Shown here: positions 63,838 through 64,000 of the stretch, one piece after another
Numbering within the stretch: position 1 is the first letter of the stretch
Layout: each line of letters starts with the position of its first letter
NCBI GenBank assembly: GCA_026122225.1
Contig: JANEZZ010001905.1
Span: 2,232,001-2,296,000, forward strand
Origin: Heloderma charlesbogerti
Taxonomy: Eukaryota; Chordata; Lepidosauria; Squamata; Helodermatidae
Length of the DNA stretch: 64,000 bases
Direction: 5' to 3'
Made by a program: the position numbers and the translations under genes
Notes under the pieces: model-generated
The model's database searches: none
Told to the model about the DNA's origin: nothing
Seen by the model: only the letters and a program-made list of their open reading frames with translations

Positions 63838-64000
63838 TCATAAGAACATATGAGCTATGCTGGATCAGAGCACATTTTCATCTAATCCAGCATTCTTTCA
63901 CACAGCAGCAGGGAAACCCACAGGCAGGACAAGAGTGCAACAGCACCCTGCCTTCCATGTTCCTTGGCAACTGATGTACATAGGCATACCACCTCTGATA
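63838..64000 (-). repeat. CR1-like LINE 3' end, cut by the window edge
   Basis: Antisense copy of the 48005 family, from CATAAGAACATATGAGC to 'ttggcaactgatgtacataggcataccacctctgata'. It continues beyond the window. Confidence 0.8.

Overview
This window looks like repeat-dense intergenic (or very long intronic) DNA from a squamate reptile, most likely a lizard. No confident host protein-coding exon, rRNA or tRNA gene was found. The lineage call rests on three things read from the sequence. There is a Sauria-type tRNA-derived SINE at 7575-7911 with its own target-site duplication. There is a nearly complete RTE/BovB LINE at about 37765-40953. There is also the typical squamate mix of L2 and CR1 LINEs, CORE/MIR-like SINEs and hairpin DNA transposons. 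The genus cannot be named from this.

Layout. 1-9 kb: decayed L2 and CR1 pieces, hairpin MITEs, the Sauria SINE inside an L2 remnant, and a repeat-free conserved-looking block at 8.2-8.4 kb. 9.3-15 kb: a BovB 3' end, a 926-bp hAT-like MITE made of nested palindromes (10151-11076), an antisense RTE fragment, CR1 inserted in CR1, and an L2 split by a second hAT-like MITE. 15-23 kb: mostly quiet DNA with a three-level nest of SINE, SINE and LINE at 19.3-20.3 kb. 23.9-25.8 kb: a long broken CR1. 26-30 kb: unique DNA plus SINE and L2 pieces. 30.9-32.5 kb: a Tc1 transposon with long terminal inverted repeats and a frameshifted DD34E transposase. 33-37 kb: MITEs, a DNA element split by CR1, and a repeat-free block. 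37.8-41 kb: BovB. 41-48 kb: many short hairpin MITEs and CR1 ends. 48.45-49.03 kb: a solo LTR. 49.2-51.8 kb: a near-perfect 197-bp hairpin, a motif-rich unique block, and a MITE-in-L2-in-SINE nest. 52-58 kb: unique DNA and hAT-like repeats. 58.7-59.6 kb: a second CR1 tail. 60.4-61.0 kb: a hAT-like MITE with a perfect 8-bp target duplication. The rest is low-information DNA with a CR1-like end at the right edge.

How the parts relate. The autonomous elements (BovB, CR1, L2, Tc1) are all broken by stops, frameshifts or truncation. The short elements probably depended on machinery of these or related elements elsewhere in the genome: Sauria SINE on BovB, CORE/MIR-like SINEs on L2, TAGGG-ended MITEs on a hAT transposase. 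The nests give relative ages. L2 and CORE-SINE/MIR pieces are usually the hosts, and hAT-like MITEs, Sauria SINE and the LTR are usually the guests. The most unusual structure is the palindrome-of-palindromes at 10338-10810. With three other loci it forms a group of hAT-like MITEs sharing TAGGG-type ends and 8-bp target duplications. Repeat-free blocks near 8.2-8.4, 20.6-21.1, 26.0-26.5, 36.4-36.8 and 49.4-50.0 kb carry clustered transcription-factor-like motifs and are the best places to look for regulatory function.

Names such as 'hairpin MITE A' to 'E' are labels used here for repeat groups recognised by shared sequence within this window; no repeat-database search was possible.
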